A stretch of 16,811 nt of DNA, from the NCBI GenBank assembly GCA_002751075.1, contig NAOQ01000581.1, forward strand, positions 17,783-34,593, read 5' to 3'. A program made the translations under genes and the position numbers. Under the pieces are notes generated by a model that made no database searches, was not told the DNA's origin, and saw only the letters and a list, made by a program, of their open reading frames with translations. Numbering within the stretch: the stretch's first letter is position 1; the number at the start of each line of letters is the position of its first letter. This document shows, one piece after another, positions 8,902 through 16,811 of this stretch. Source of the stretch: Ichthyophonus hoferi. Lineage: Eukaryota > Opisthokonta > Ichthyosporea > Ichthyophonida > Ichthyophonidae.

Positions 8902-9681
8902 CTATGAACCATTATTGGAAATAAGCCTAATATCTGTTGTACTGAGTTCTATCAGGCTGTCATTGTCAGGTACATGGCAGGCTAAAGCTCTAGCTAACTG
9001 CTCTTGAATCTCACTCTGTTGATCAATGGATACAGAAGCTTTTAGCTTCTTACTCAGTGATTTATTGAATATGTAAGAACGGTAATCTAATTGTGGCTAT
9101 GTGTGTATCACTAAAGCATTATTATTATCAGAAGAATCAACTCCAGACTCAACTAGTTGGCCTTCTAGTAAAGTATCTGGATTATCTACTTCAACTTCTT
9201 TGGCAACTATAGACATAATATGAAAAAACAGAGCACACAAAGTGAATAGTAAATATTAATGACTGAGAACAGTATTTTTTATTGGTTGCTTTTATTCTTT
9301 TTATACAGTCCTGACCTTTGTTTAACGCCAGTGCTAATTCTGATTAAATTCCCACATAGCTTGTTCTCAATAACCTAAATGAGAACTGTTGAAATCGATG
9401 TCTTCTGATTCTGATATATGTCCCTCACTAATTGAGTCTACAGACATAAGATCTTTTGACGATTTACGTGTTGATGGAAGGGGTTGAGATAGATGGTCAA
9501 CACTTAGAGCAGACATCTTTGTCGCGATTGGCTGGGTCTTGATCTTTGAAGAATTGCCAGATGAAGTAGCAGTGACTTCTACTTTCTTCTTCTTTGACAC
9601 TCTTGTGGAGTTCTCAATGGTTTTTGGTGTCAGAGGTAAACTGTGTTTATTGCTCTTTCCTTCTGACTTCCTATGAGACAT
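8902..9681 (-). CDS. Unidentified two-exon basic Ser/Lys-rich protein (copy A, possibly a pseudogene)
   Basis: I do not recognise this protein. Exon 1 is 9681-9375, starting at ATG 9681: 102 codons rich in Ser, Lys and Thr, with a basic SKKKKVEV run at residues 29-36 that could be a nuclear localisation signal, and an acidic patch near residues 90-97. A GT-AG intron (9374-9207) joins in phase to exon 2 from 9206. Exon 2 has an in-frame TAG at 9099-9097 (codon 139), but the same frame continues open to the TAG at 8904-8902 (codon 204) and contains the charged segment QLARALAC. Copy B at 12242 has CAG at the position of the internal TAG and conserves the protein sequence on both sides of it. 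That implies the original protein ran on and copy A acquired a nonsense change, or that the stop is read through. A weak - strand acceptor-like AG just upstream of ATG 9681 leaves room for an earlier exon. Confidence 0.5.
8929..9381 (+). repeat. Duplicated block, copy A left part (pairs with 12242-12699)
   Basis: The block matches 12242-12699 in the same orientation, about 85% identical by eye over the best part (9130-9345), with mostly transitions and small indels. It covers exon 2, the intron and the last bases of exon 1 of the - strand gene. The match ends at about 9381 and resumes at about 10310. Confidence 0.85.
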
Positions 9682-10309
9682 ATCTTCAAAACAAGCTAGA
9701 TAAGACTTTGTAGATATTGATTGTTTTTATTTACACACAAACATTTTTCGGATCTTTTATGAGGCCTTTGTAGGTGTTATATAGTTTCCACGGTTTTCAC
9801 CATCTTTACTTAATCCCGGCCAGCAAGCTTTATATGGTACACTCTTGAAATAGATAAAGACATTGGAATAATCAGAATGGTATGGTATGGGTGTTAAACT
9901 TAATGTTAATACTTAAGATTACCATAAAGTTGTCCATCCCAAGATTTCAATAATAAAAACCCCAAGTTAAAACTAAAACCTTTGTGCTGATCTAATTAAT
10001 AGTGATTACATTATGCAAATTGATCTAGTCATTGAATTAAAATATTAATTTTATACTAAATGCTTAGCTTAGCTCTAGTAGCTAAGATTACTGGTTAAAT
10101 CTATTTTCTATTAATTGAGATCTAATAATAGTAATGTAGCGCTCAGCCAATGGTTTGACTGATTACACAATTATAATTAATAAAATTATCTACATACTTG
10201 CATACTAGCTTATTTATAATAACAGTAATTAAGCATTTCCAATGATTATAATTAAAAATAAATTAGCACTTGATTGGCGCGATGGCTATTAACTTACGAC
10301 AAGAGCAAT
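9682..10309. other. Region upstream of the - strand gene, absent from copy B
   Basis: This AT-rich stretch is present only in copy A. It should contain the 5' part of the - strand gene. A - strand open stretch of 51 codons at 9912-9757 includes the word YKACWPGLSKDGENRGNY, less skewed in composition than its surroundings. It has no clear splice signals and I do not call it an exon. CCAAT/ATTGG words occur near 9865, 10148, 10239 and 10274. Confidence 0.4.
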
Positions 10310-10563
10310 TTTAAATATTCTTATTGACCAATAAGAACAGTTCACAAAAGATTACAGAGACCCAATAGGATTGCCTTATCTCAATAATCTTATAATATCG
10401 TGCCCTTATATGATGGCCCATTAGCTAATTCATTAATGTAAAAGCTTGCAAATTATGCATTGACAAATCAATTTAAAATACGTGTTTATTTGGAATTAAT
10501 GGTTTTGCAACATGAAGGAATAAGCTGTAACAAAAATGCATTGAACGCTTTGGTTTCAACAAC
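10310..10563 (+). repeat. Duplicated block, copy A right part (pairs with 12710-12961)
   Basis: The same-orientation match to copy B is roughly 80-85% identical, running from AAATATTCTTATTG to the AACGCTTTGGTT words. No reading frame is conserved across it, so it looks like 5' flank or promoter sequence of the - strand gene. It contains the hairpin at 10318-10337. Confidence 0.8.
10318..10337. repeat. Hairpin TTCTTATT-GACC-AATAAGAA
   Basis: Perfect 8-base arms flank a 4-base loop. Copy B has the same arms with a GGCT loop at 12718-12737, and both loops create a CCAAT-like or ATTGG-like word (GACCAATAAG, ATTGGCTAAT). Confidence 0.65.
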
Positions 10564-10669
10564 CATTTCCGCCTCAGTGAGGGTTTTTATCAGCAGTCCT
10601 CTGATTGATCGCTGATTAAATACCATCAGCTTATTGATTCATGGTGACCCAGTGATCAAGGCCATAGAA

Positions 10670-11400
10670 GAACATCGTTTATTCGAAATCAGCTCCCCTG
10701 ACCTCCTTTGTCACAGTTCGAGTCCTCCTAGGCATTACAAAAACACGAAGCTGTAATATAACCCAGTTAGAAATCACCGATGCCTACATTCAAGCATATT
10801 TGGAAAATCTAGTATACATGGAGCGGCTACTAATGATACAGGACAGCAATCACCCCGATATGACTGGCTCCGCAGTCTGTAGGACCTTCACTTCCCCGGA
10901 ATAGACCTTTAGATACTTTCTTAGTAACTGTCTACATGTACTCTACAGGGAAATATTTGTTTCTACGTCTTCCATGACAATACCAAATTCCTATGCGTGT
11001 GCCTTTATGTGGTCGATTTCTTAGTAGTTTTCGAATATTCCTAGAAGAAGAATGTTTCGATTGAGGACATTACCGAAAAGTTTCCCACCAATAAATGTGG
11101 GTTCCCAGCAAGGTTATATAATTAAGAAAAGATCTGACATCAGTATCAAGCTCTCCAACGTGGATACATCTAGGAGCCAGTAATTTCATACGACCAGAGT
11201 GGAAGGGTAACGCACAGCCCGATCCTGCCCGAGCTTGTAAAATCGGCGGGCGACTCGACTGGGAATGATGCATGAACATCATGACATATCGGTTGCCTAT
11301 TATGAATAGCCCAGTCGACGCGATCCGTTAAGTTTTCTCCCAGTTCAAAGCCAAATATGGATAATTGGGATACGTGCCTGCAAGGCTTCACACAATAATG
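10670..11400 (+). mobile_element. Ty1/copia reverse transcriptase fossil, truncated
   Basis: Short + strand segments match copia-type reverse transcriptase in the expected order. Near 10690-10730 is SFVTVRVLLGI. Near 10756-10800 is TQLEITDAYIQAYLE followed by VYME. Near 10985-11030 is a stretch corresponding to the YVDD box, and near 11335-11370 an FKAKYG-like segment. The region is broken many times (more than five), so it is old and inactive. No gag, integrase or convincing long terminal repeats were found around it. Base composition is less AT-rich than the flanks and includes several CpGs. The - strand frames at 11070-11391 are shadows. Confidence 0.75.
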
Positions 11401-12240
11401 AAGAGAGCGGCTGAGTCATATACTATTGTTCACTAATAGAAAATTAATACTAGTTAGAAAAGTCATATTCCAAAATATTTTGTATACTTATATGAATTTA
11501 TGTCATTTTTAGAAAAAAATTAAGAGAATGAGTAACCAATCCAATCCAGATACTTACTACTTTACTAGATGGTACTAGTCAAGTCTAGTATCTTCTCCTA
11601 ATATTTTTACATTACCGTCACTGTTTAGTAATTAGATTTATTTTAATTTATTCATTGCCGGGTGACTATTCATTGCGCGATTTTATTGGTTAATTTTATC
11701 TAGCCGTAATTAATTGGTTGAGACTCATAAGATAGTTAGTGAGTAAAAACTTCGTTAAAAGATATTTTATGCAATAAAATATATCTCGTAATACAGATTG
11801 GTCCTCAGCTCAGCTATGGGGTTTCACCGTAGTTTACGGTAGAAGGTATTATGGTGGAAGGTATTACGTTTAAAGTAGTATATCCCTTGCTTATAGCATT
11901 GTGTAAAAGTAGTTAAGTGGTGCTACATAAACTCGAACTTAGGAAATATGCTGCAATACTTAGCTATTTTTGATTGGACCAAATTATGTGAGGAACCACA
12001 AATCTCCTGGCTAAAAAGCCAAGAAGCCTTTCCTTAGCGTTAGTAAATTGCGATAAAACGCGGTTAAAGATTACTAATGCCAAGTCCTCGGGCTGAGTTT
12101 ATTGTCATGTTCCGAATATGGGGATGTGAATTTTCCTATAGCTACTTTGAAATCTAATAATGCGAACTGACTGTTGATTTATTGCTACAAAAAAAATTCT
12201 AATCAGAAATTCTTGATTACAATTTCCGATTAGACAATCT
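11401..12240. other. AT-rich intergenic DNA with small inverted and tandem repeats
   Basis: No credible open frame on either strand. It contains a hairpin at 11762-11782 (arms ATATTTTAT/ATAAAATAT, loop GCA), a hairpin at 11826-11840 (arms ACCGTA/TACGGT) and a 15-base direct repeat at 11838-11867 (GGTRGAAGGTATTAY twice). CCAAT/ATTGG words are frequent near 11535-11545, 11694, 11713, 11798 and 11972. Confidence 0.5.
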
Positions 12241-12241
12241 A

Positions 12242-12699
12242 TGGGAAATAAGAGTAGTATCTGTTGTACTGAGTTCGAGTTCTATCAGGGTGTCGTCATC
12301 AGGTAAAGGGCAAGCTAAGGCTCTAGCTAACTGCCTTTGAATCTCTATTGATTAATGAATATACAAGATTTTGATTTCTTACTCTATAATGTATTAAATA
12401 TGTAATAGCTGTAATTTAATTGTGGCTGTATGTGTATAGTTGTGGTATTATTATTATCAGAAGAATCAACACCGGATTCAACTAGTTGGCCTTCTAGTAA
12501 AATATCTGAATTATCTACTTCAGTTTCTTTGATGACTAGAGGCATCATATGAAAAAACATAAAGTACATAAAATAGTAAATATTGACGAATGAAAACAGT
12601 TTTTTTATTAGTTGCTTTTGTTCTTTTTATACTTTCCCGACCTTCGTTTAACGCTGATGTTAATTTTGGCTAACACTCAGCTGTTTTCAATGACCTAAA
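12242..12699 (-). pseudogene. Copy B of the unidentified - strand gene, broken
   Basis: This is homologous to exon 2, intron and the last codons of exon 1 of copy A. The acceptor (CTCTAG) precedes an exon starting at 12535. The run LLEGQLVESGVDSSDNNN is identical to copy A, with three nucleotide differences, all synonymous. At 12428-12426 it has CAG where copy A has TAG. Further down, in-frame stops and small indels break the frame, although the segment QLARALAC followed by PD.D.LIEL is still readable in another frame. A 6-base tandem duplication near 12275 adds two residues relative to copy A. Most of exon 1 is missing, so this copy cannot encode the full protein. Confidence 0.65.
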
Positions 12700-12709
12700 T
12701 GGGGCCAAT

Positions 12710-12961
12710 CATAAATATTCTTATTGGCTAATAAGAACAGTTCATGAAAGATCACAGAAACCCACACACACAGATTGTCTTACCTCGATGATCTTACATT
12801 ATCGTGTCCTTATGTAGATGGCTCATTAATCAATTCATTGGCAAGCTATGCATCAACAAATCAGTTTATACTACGTGTTCATTTGGAGTTAACGGTCCCG
12901 TAGCATAAAGGAATAAACTGTAATAAAAAAAGCATTAAACGCTTTGGTTCTAACACAACCT
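12710..12961 (+). repeat. Duplicated block, copy B right part (pairs with 10310-10563)
   Basis: Same-orientation match to copy A 10310-10563, directly adjoining the left part (the junction lies near 12700-12712). About 0.93 kb present in copy A is therefore missing here. The hairpin TTCTTATT-GGCT-AATAAGAA at 12718-12737 is retained. Confidence 0.8.
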
Positions 12962-13020
12962 GATCGAATACTTACCAATGTTCCTACAATTCTAGAGTGC
13001 CAGGAGTGTGGTATTTTTTT

Positions 13021-13036
13021 CAGCGATCGCAACACC
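13021..13036. repeat. AGCGATCGCAACA word, first copy
   Basis: The 8-base palindrome GCGATCGC in the context AGCGATCGCAACA occurs here and again at about 16400-16413. The match does not extend far on either side. Confidence 0.6.
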
Positions 13037-15720
13037 TTATGTATAGTATAAGGATTAAGGATTACAGTGGGTGGGAATAGATGAAAAATTAATAAAGATC
13101 GTGCTTCTTCAACAGAATTGTGACATGCTTAAAATTACGGTTGGTCATTGCTTTGGTTAGGCAATTGGCTGCTATCAAATCGAGGTCTCCCTGTTGGCTG
13201 GATGTTCTGTCACAATGAGTACATTGTCGAAGTAGCAGCATAGGGCAAGGAATTGACTGCTTTTGTATAGACAATGTAAAGGTAAATATTCCAATCAGCT
13301 GGAAACATGTTTTGAGTCTTCAGAAACTCATCCAGGGTCTGGTTACAGCGTAAGCCACTCACATGGGGTCCATAGAAAAACCTAGACGATTTACATATCC
13401 AATTTGGATGATAAGTGTTTTCCATCATAAGAGGCTGATGCATGCATGTAAACCGGATTGTCTAATGCAGCATATAAGTATGTGAAAAGAATGTCAAGTT
13501 TGGTCAGTTTATACTGGCGTGCAGCAACAATGACAATGAGGATTCAGACGGTTTCAAAACTTGGACTAAAAAAAAACGATAAAGAAGTCTTTGTTTCTCA
13601 CTCCATGCTCTCTTAAGGGCAAAGTCTGGCTTTGTTTTGAGTAACAATACCATTGTTGTCTTCTTATGTGATATACCCATAAGATTCAAAGTATAATAGT
13701 CACCTTGGGGACTTGGCTTTATAGTATAAGGGACCAAATATGAAATTATTTAATAATATTGAGTTCCATGTGCATGACAATAATCCATGCCGTTTTTTCG
13801 TGGGCTTACATTGCGTCCTTGTAGTTCTTTAGATTGGTTGTTCCAAGTATAACTGGAATTGAAGCAATGGTGGCAGACATGGTAGTGCATTGGCTTGACA
13901 TGGATGTATGGTGGTGCATGGAGAGTTGGGTGCGGGAAAGACTCTATGTTTTTCTCAGTAAAGTAAAGCAATTCACATACGCTTTCATCAGGAGGTAATA
14001 ATTGAAAAACCAGCATAGGAAATGAGGACGTCGGAGGTGAGGAAAGAGTTGAAATAGAGGGAGGTTCATTTGAAATGGAATCGCTTTGAAATATAGTCTT
14101 CATGGTCTGTAGAAGTGGGTGAGTCATTGGTGCCACAGATATGTGCCATGAAAATTTTGTTAGCATGATGACGTATGCGTTTCTTTTGCTTGAGGGACCC
14201 AAATTTAAGTGATTGGTCAAGTAACTGGTGATTGGAAATTATGAGTGATTGTAGGGGCATTGTTCGATTTGGCGATGTGAAAGAATTGTAGTCGTGTTGA
14301 GTGAGGCAGAAGATGCAGAATTCCTTCGGCATTAGAAATTTTTGCTGTAGTTGGAACTATCAAGGTTGTAAAAGCAGTTTTCAATGTTGGGACAGATGTG
14401 AGGGCCAGGATGAAACCAGCAAATGAACTACTTTTGGATTCGCTGTAGTAATCTTAAGTTAGAAGGAAGGTCCTATTTGATAGTGGTGAGTGTTACCTAA
14501 GAGTTTTCATAGATGGCTTTGTGAGTCATGCAATTATGAAGAGTCTTCCATGTAGGATGTTGAGTATTTTTGAGGAAAAGTCCATCCATGATAGATTGGA
14601 AACTGGTCTGGCTAAGCAGATAATTTTGAAGACAAGGGCCATTTGATAGATATCTGGGAGCTGATAGGGGGTTTCACGTTCGCTGGCAAGGTTTTGGAAA
14701 AGATCCGTGAGAATTTCAGGTGAATCAGGTGAGTGAATCTTATACTGCTAAGTTGCATGGCAAGGTGATGTTGTTTCGTAGCGAGCTTTTATAAACCCCA
14801 TTGGTGAATGTTATTGTTGTGAATACCTGCGCTTGGGCGTTCACAGGAATCAACCAATCAATGAAGATGTGCTTGGCATTGGCATTGTGGCAAAAGAGTG
14901 TAGTAAGTTAATATTGTTTTGATTGGGTAAATTAATTAGACAATTAGCACAATTGCATAATTGGCAAGTTAAAATAGATCTTCGGTCCAATCAGAAAAAT
15001 AAAGCATGTTTGATCGAAAAATCAGAGATGGATCAATTGATTGAATAACTATTTCTTGAAGGTTGAGGATTCACAGTAGGTGGTAGAGCATAAGTCCTCT
15101 GTTGATCTTGGTTGGAAATGGGAATTTGTGGTTGATCTTGAGACGATGCCATTGGCACAGTTTGCTATTGTGCTAGACGATGAATTTCAGGTCAGAGTTG
15201 TTGATTTTCATTACGAGTGGAGATCATATGAGTTTCCATTAGTTAGGCAAAACCATTAAAGGCGAGGGATGGTTCACTGGGAGTGGTATTCTCTGCCATT
15301 GAAATTACATCGGGACTATCCGAAAGAATAGACTAATTAAAAGTCTGTATGTTAATTGTTGAGTCAACTAGGCGAGGGTCTTTATGGAACCTCGGTGGTG
15401 AAGGCGGAACTGAATAGTTTAATCCTTGTTGGATGAATATTCTAAGATCGGTGTATGTTCAAGGAGTATCAGAAGGTAAATCCACTTGAGTTCTGTTTAA
15501 GGGCGTAGCAATTGGGAGGACGTTGTGCAATTAATAGTGATGCAAAGAATGCCGGAGATGCAATCATTGCCCTATTGCGATGTGAAACCAAAGTGTGTTC
15601 TACTAATTTGGAGTAGATTCGACGGAGTAGGAAGTTAATAAGAATCAATGTTGAGGGCAGAACAGTTTCTAAAATATGTCTGGGGCCCAATAACCCTATT
15701 AAAGATAGGAAAGAATTCGG
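13030..15720 (-). mobile_element. Decayed - strand coding region, probably a retroelement gag-like fossil, family unassigned
   Basis: This stretch is richer in long - strand open segments and less AT-rich than its surroundings, but no frame stays open. Reading 5' to 3' on the - strand: a Gln-rich low-complexity segment (about 15300-15060), a more ordinary segment with Leu- and Tyr-bearing helices (about 14930-14500), a Cys/His-bearing segment (about 14430-14280), and a long C-terminal part (about 14220-13090). A Gln-rich start followed by Cys/His clusters recalls a retroelement gag, but I see no reverse transcriptase, integrase or protease here and no convincing terminal repeats. It looks old, with at least five or so breaks. 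A decayed host gene is the main alternative. Confidence 0.35.
13750..14220 (-). other. Longest open segment (156 codons) of the decayed region, unidentified
   Basis: This segment has a Ser/Pro-rich first half and a Cys/His-rich end: HVCHHC near residues 113-118 and YCHAHG near residues 147-152, a spacing that could bind a metal ion. I do not recognise a family. It belongs to the fossil region described at 13030-15720 and is probably not an intact gene. Confidence 0.35.
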
Positions 15721-15944
15721 AGGTATAATTACCTATTTATATTTTCACTTTATCTTTCTATAATCTAGCAACGTCTTCTACGCCTGATTGAAGGTCTTAC
15801 ATAAGTGAAATATTGGTCCGACTAAGTGGAGTCAAAACCTAATCTCAATTTCTTTTGATGATCAATGTCAGTTGATATAATGATGCCTTGCCTGCATTAG
15901 TGAATTGGTGTATCAATAAAGTTGACACTGCACTTAACGTAAAT

Positions 15945-15977
15945 TTCCTAGAATATCATACGGTTATTTTCTAGGAA
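15945..15977. repeat. Inverted repeat TTCCTAGAA / TTCTAGGAA
   Basis: Perfect 9-base arms are separated by 15 bases. The T/A-rich flanks extend the symmetry imperfectly. No neighbouring gene explains it. Confidence 0.7.
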
Positions 15978-16019
15978 TATTATTGGACATAGTTTAGTAT
16001 TCAGGTTACTGGAAAAGTT

Positions 16020-16055
16020 AAAAGGTTAACCAACCTTTTGTAAGGGGTTTTTTCA
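16020..16055 (+). other. Hairpin AAAAGGTT-AACC-AACCTTTT followed by a T run
   Basis: Perfect 8-base arms at 16020-16027 and 16032-16039 with a 4-base loop are followed by GTAAGGGGTTTTTT. The layout recalls a Pol III-type or hairpin terminator, but no A or B box or RNA gene was recognised upstream. Confidence 0.4.
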
Positions 16056-16328
16056 TTATATAGAAGCTGATGATTATTGGTCGCTATAAAAAGTCGTGTC
16101 GTATACCGTGATATAGCCCGTCTTAGTATTAGTATTCTTAATTCTTATGTGCATGCCCCTAAGAATCGGATGGCAATAATTAGAGCAGTAACTATAGTGT
16201 AATAATCTAAATTTATTCTATGCTTAGACTATGTGTGTTGATTGGTAGATGAGATGCATTGTAATGTATTTTTATCTGGCTAGATAATGCACATAATGTA
16301 TATCTTGCAAGAGCCGATAGAGCTATTC

Positions 16329-16358
16329 CCATTGGTCAATTCAGAAACTTTTCCCGCG
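16329..16358 (+). promoter_or_regulatory. CCAAT box plus E2F-like site
   Basis: CCATTGGTCAATT (an inverted CCAAT box) is followed about 10 bases later by TTTTCCCGCG (16349-16358), which fits the E2F consensus TTTSSCGC. The pair is typical of animal cell-cycle promoters, but no gene starts within the remaining 450 bases. Confidence 0.3.
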
Positions 16359-16675
16359 TAATTAAAATAACAATCATAACTTAGATTGTGTGTTTTGTTT
16401 AGCGATCGCAACAATAACACTAGGTATTTTATATATATTCGGCACAAAATTTTGCCTGCGGTTTGAGCACATGGTGACAGAGCATTGATGGAAAGAAATA
16501 TCAGTTAAAACCACTAGAGGTAAACCACAGATAGGGTTTGGGGTATTTATAAATAGAAATTCAACGACTGAACTACAGAAACTAAGCTACATATACCCAT
16601 ATATAGGTAAAATAATACCGTAGGAGTCGAACACTTTTCGGTTTACTTATCACATTACATGCATGAAACTACTAT
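16359..16675. other. Intergenic DNA, no gene seen
   Basis: It holds the second AGCGATCGCAACA word (about 16400-16413) and otherwise ordinary AT-rich sequence up to the microsatellite. It could be the 5' flank of a gene outside the window. Confidence 0.4.
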
Positions 16676-16811
16676 ACTTACATACCTACCTACCTACATA
16701 CATACATACTTGCATACATACATGCATGCGTACATACATACATACATACATACATACATACATACATACATACATACATACATACATACATACATACATA
16801 CATACATACAT
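16676..16811. repeat. (TACA)n microsatellite running off the window end
   Basis: The 4-base TACA unit is imperfect (TACC, TGCA variants) up to about 16733, then perfect to the end of the window, so its true length is unknown. Confidence 0.95.

Larger units (their letters stand above)
15721..16330. other. Intergenic DNA with hairpins and a TATA-like word
   Basis: No credible open frame was seen. Contents are the two hairpins listed separately and GCTATAAAAAG at 16083-16093, which resembles a TATA box but has no recognisable gene after it. CCAAT/ATTGG words occur near 15811, 15905, 15980, 16076 and 16239. Confidence 0.45.

Noticed and set aside
11070-11391. Two - strand open frames of about 70 codons
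   Set aside because: They lie antisense to the copia fossil and show no recognisable protein.
8926-12961. Copies A and B as the two long terminal repeats of the copia fossil
   Set aside because: They differ greatly in length, have no TG...CA ends, primer-binding site or polypurine tract that I can defend, and carry - strand coding sequence with a selection signature.
16083-16093. TATA box of a gene
   Set aside because: GCTATAAAAAG fits a TATA box, but no open frame or RNA gene follows. In DNA this AT-rich the word is expected by chance.

Overview
The window is animal-like nuclear DNA, very AT-rich (about two thirds A+T by eye). It has short GT-AG introns, abundant TATAGTATA-type simple repeats, a tRNA-derived SINE-like repeat and decayed retroelement sequence. 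An invertebrate such as a sponge fits the small introns and compact spacing, but this is inference; nothing in the window fixes the species.

The one gene identified with confidence is on the + strand at 2727-8661: the mitochondrial dihydrolipoamide acetyltransferase (E2) of the pyruvate dehydrogenase complex. It is split over 13 coding exons whose junctions and phases all close to a 482-residue protein. Domain order is mitochondrial presequence, one lipoyl domain, an Ala/Pro/Ser/Thr-rich linker, the E1/E3-binding domain and the acyltransferase domain ending in an intact DHRVIDG catalytic motif. A polyadenylation signal follows at 8718. Introns 3, 5, 10 and 12 carry TATAGTATA-type repeats, two of them self-complementary.

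Converging on it from the - strand at 8902-9681 is an unidentified two-exon gene (copy A) with its own poly(A) signal at 8886-8881. Much of the copy A locus is repeated at 12242-12961 (copy B), which lacks about 0.93 kb including most of the first exon. Codon-by-codon comparison shows the protein was once under selection, but both copies now look damaged.

Between A and B lies a decayed Ty1/copia reverse transcriptase fragment (about 10670-11400). To the right of B, from about 13030 to 15720, is a decayed - strand coding region with a Gln-rich start and Cys/His clusters. It resembles a retroelement gag-like gene but I could not assign a family. The right end (15720-16811) has two hairpins, a TATA box, a CCAAT plus E2F-like pair and a TACA microsatellite.

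The first 2.6 kb is gene-poor: a SINE-like element at about 413-777, degenerate tandem repeats and AT-rich microsatellites. Across the whole window, CCAAT/ATTGG pentamers are roughly 2.5 times more frequent than composition predicts, which is the most curious window-wide signal. I did not find a clearly new multi-gene system; the best candidates for something undescribed are the A/B protein family and the CCAAT/ATTGG excess.
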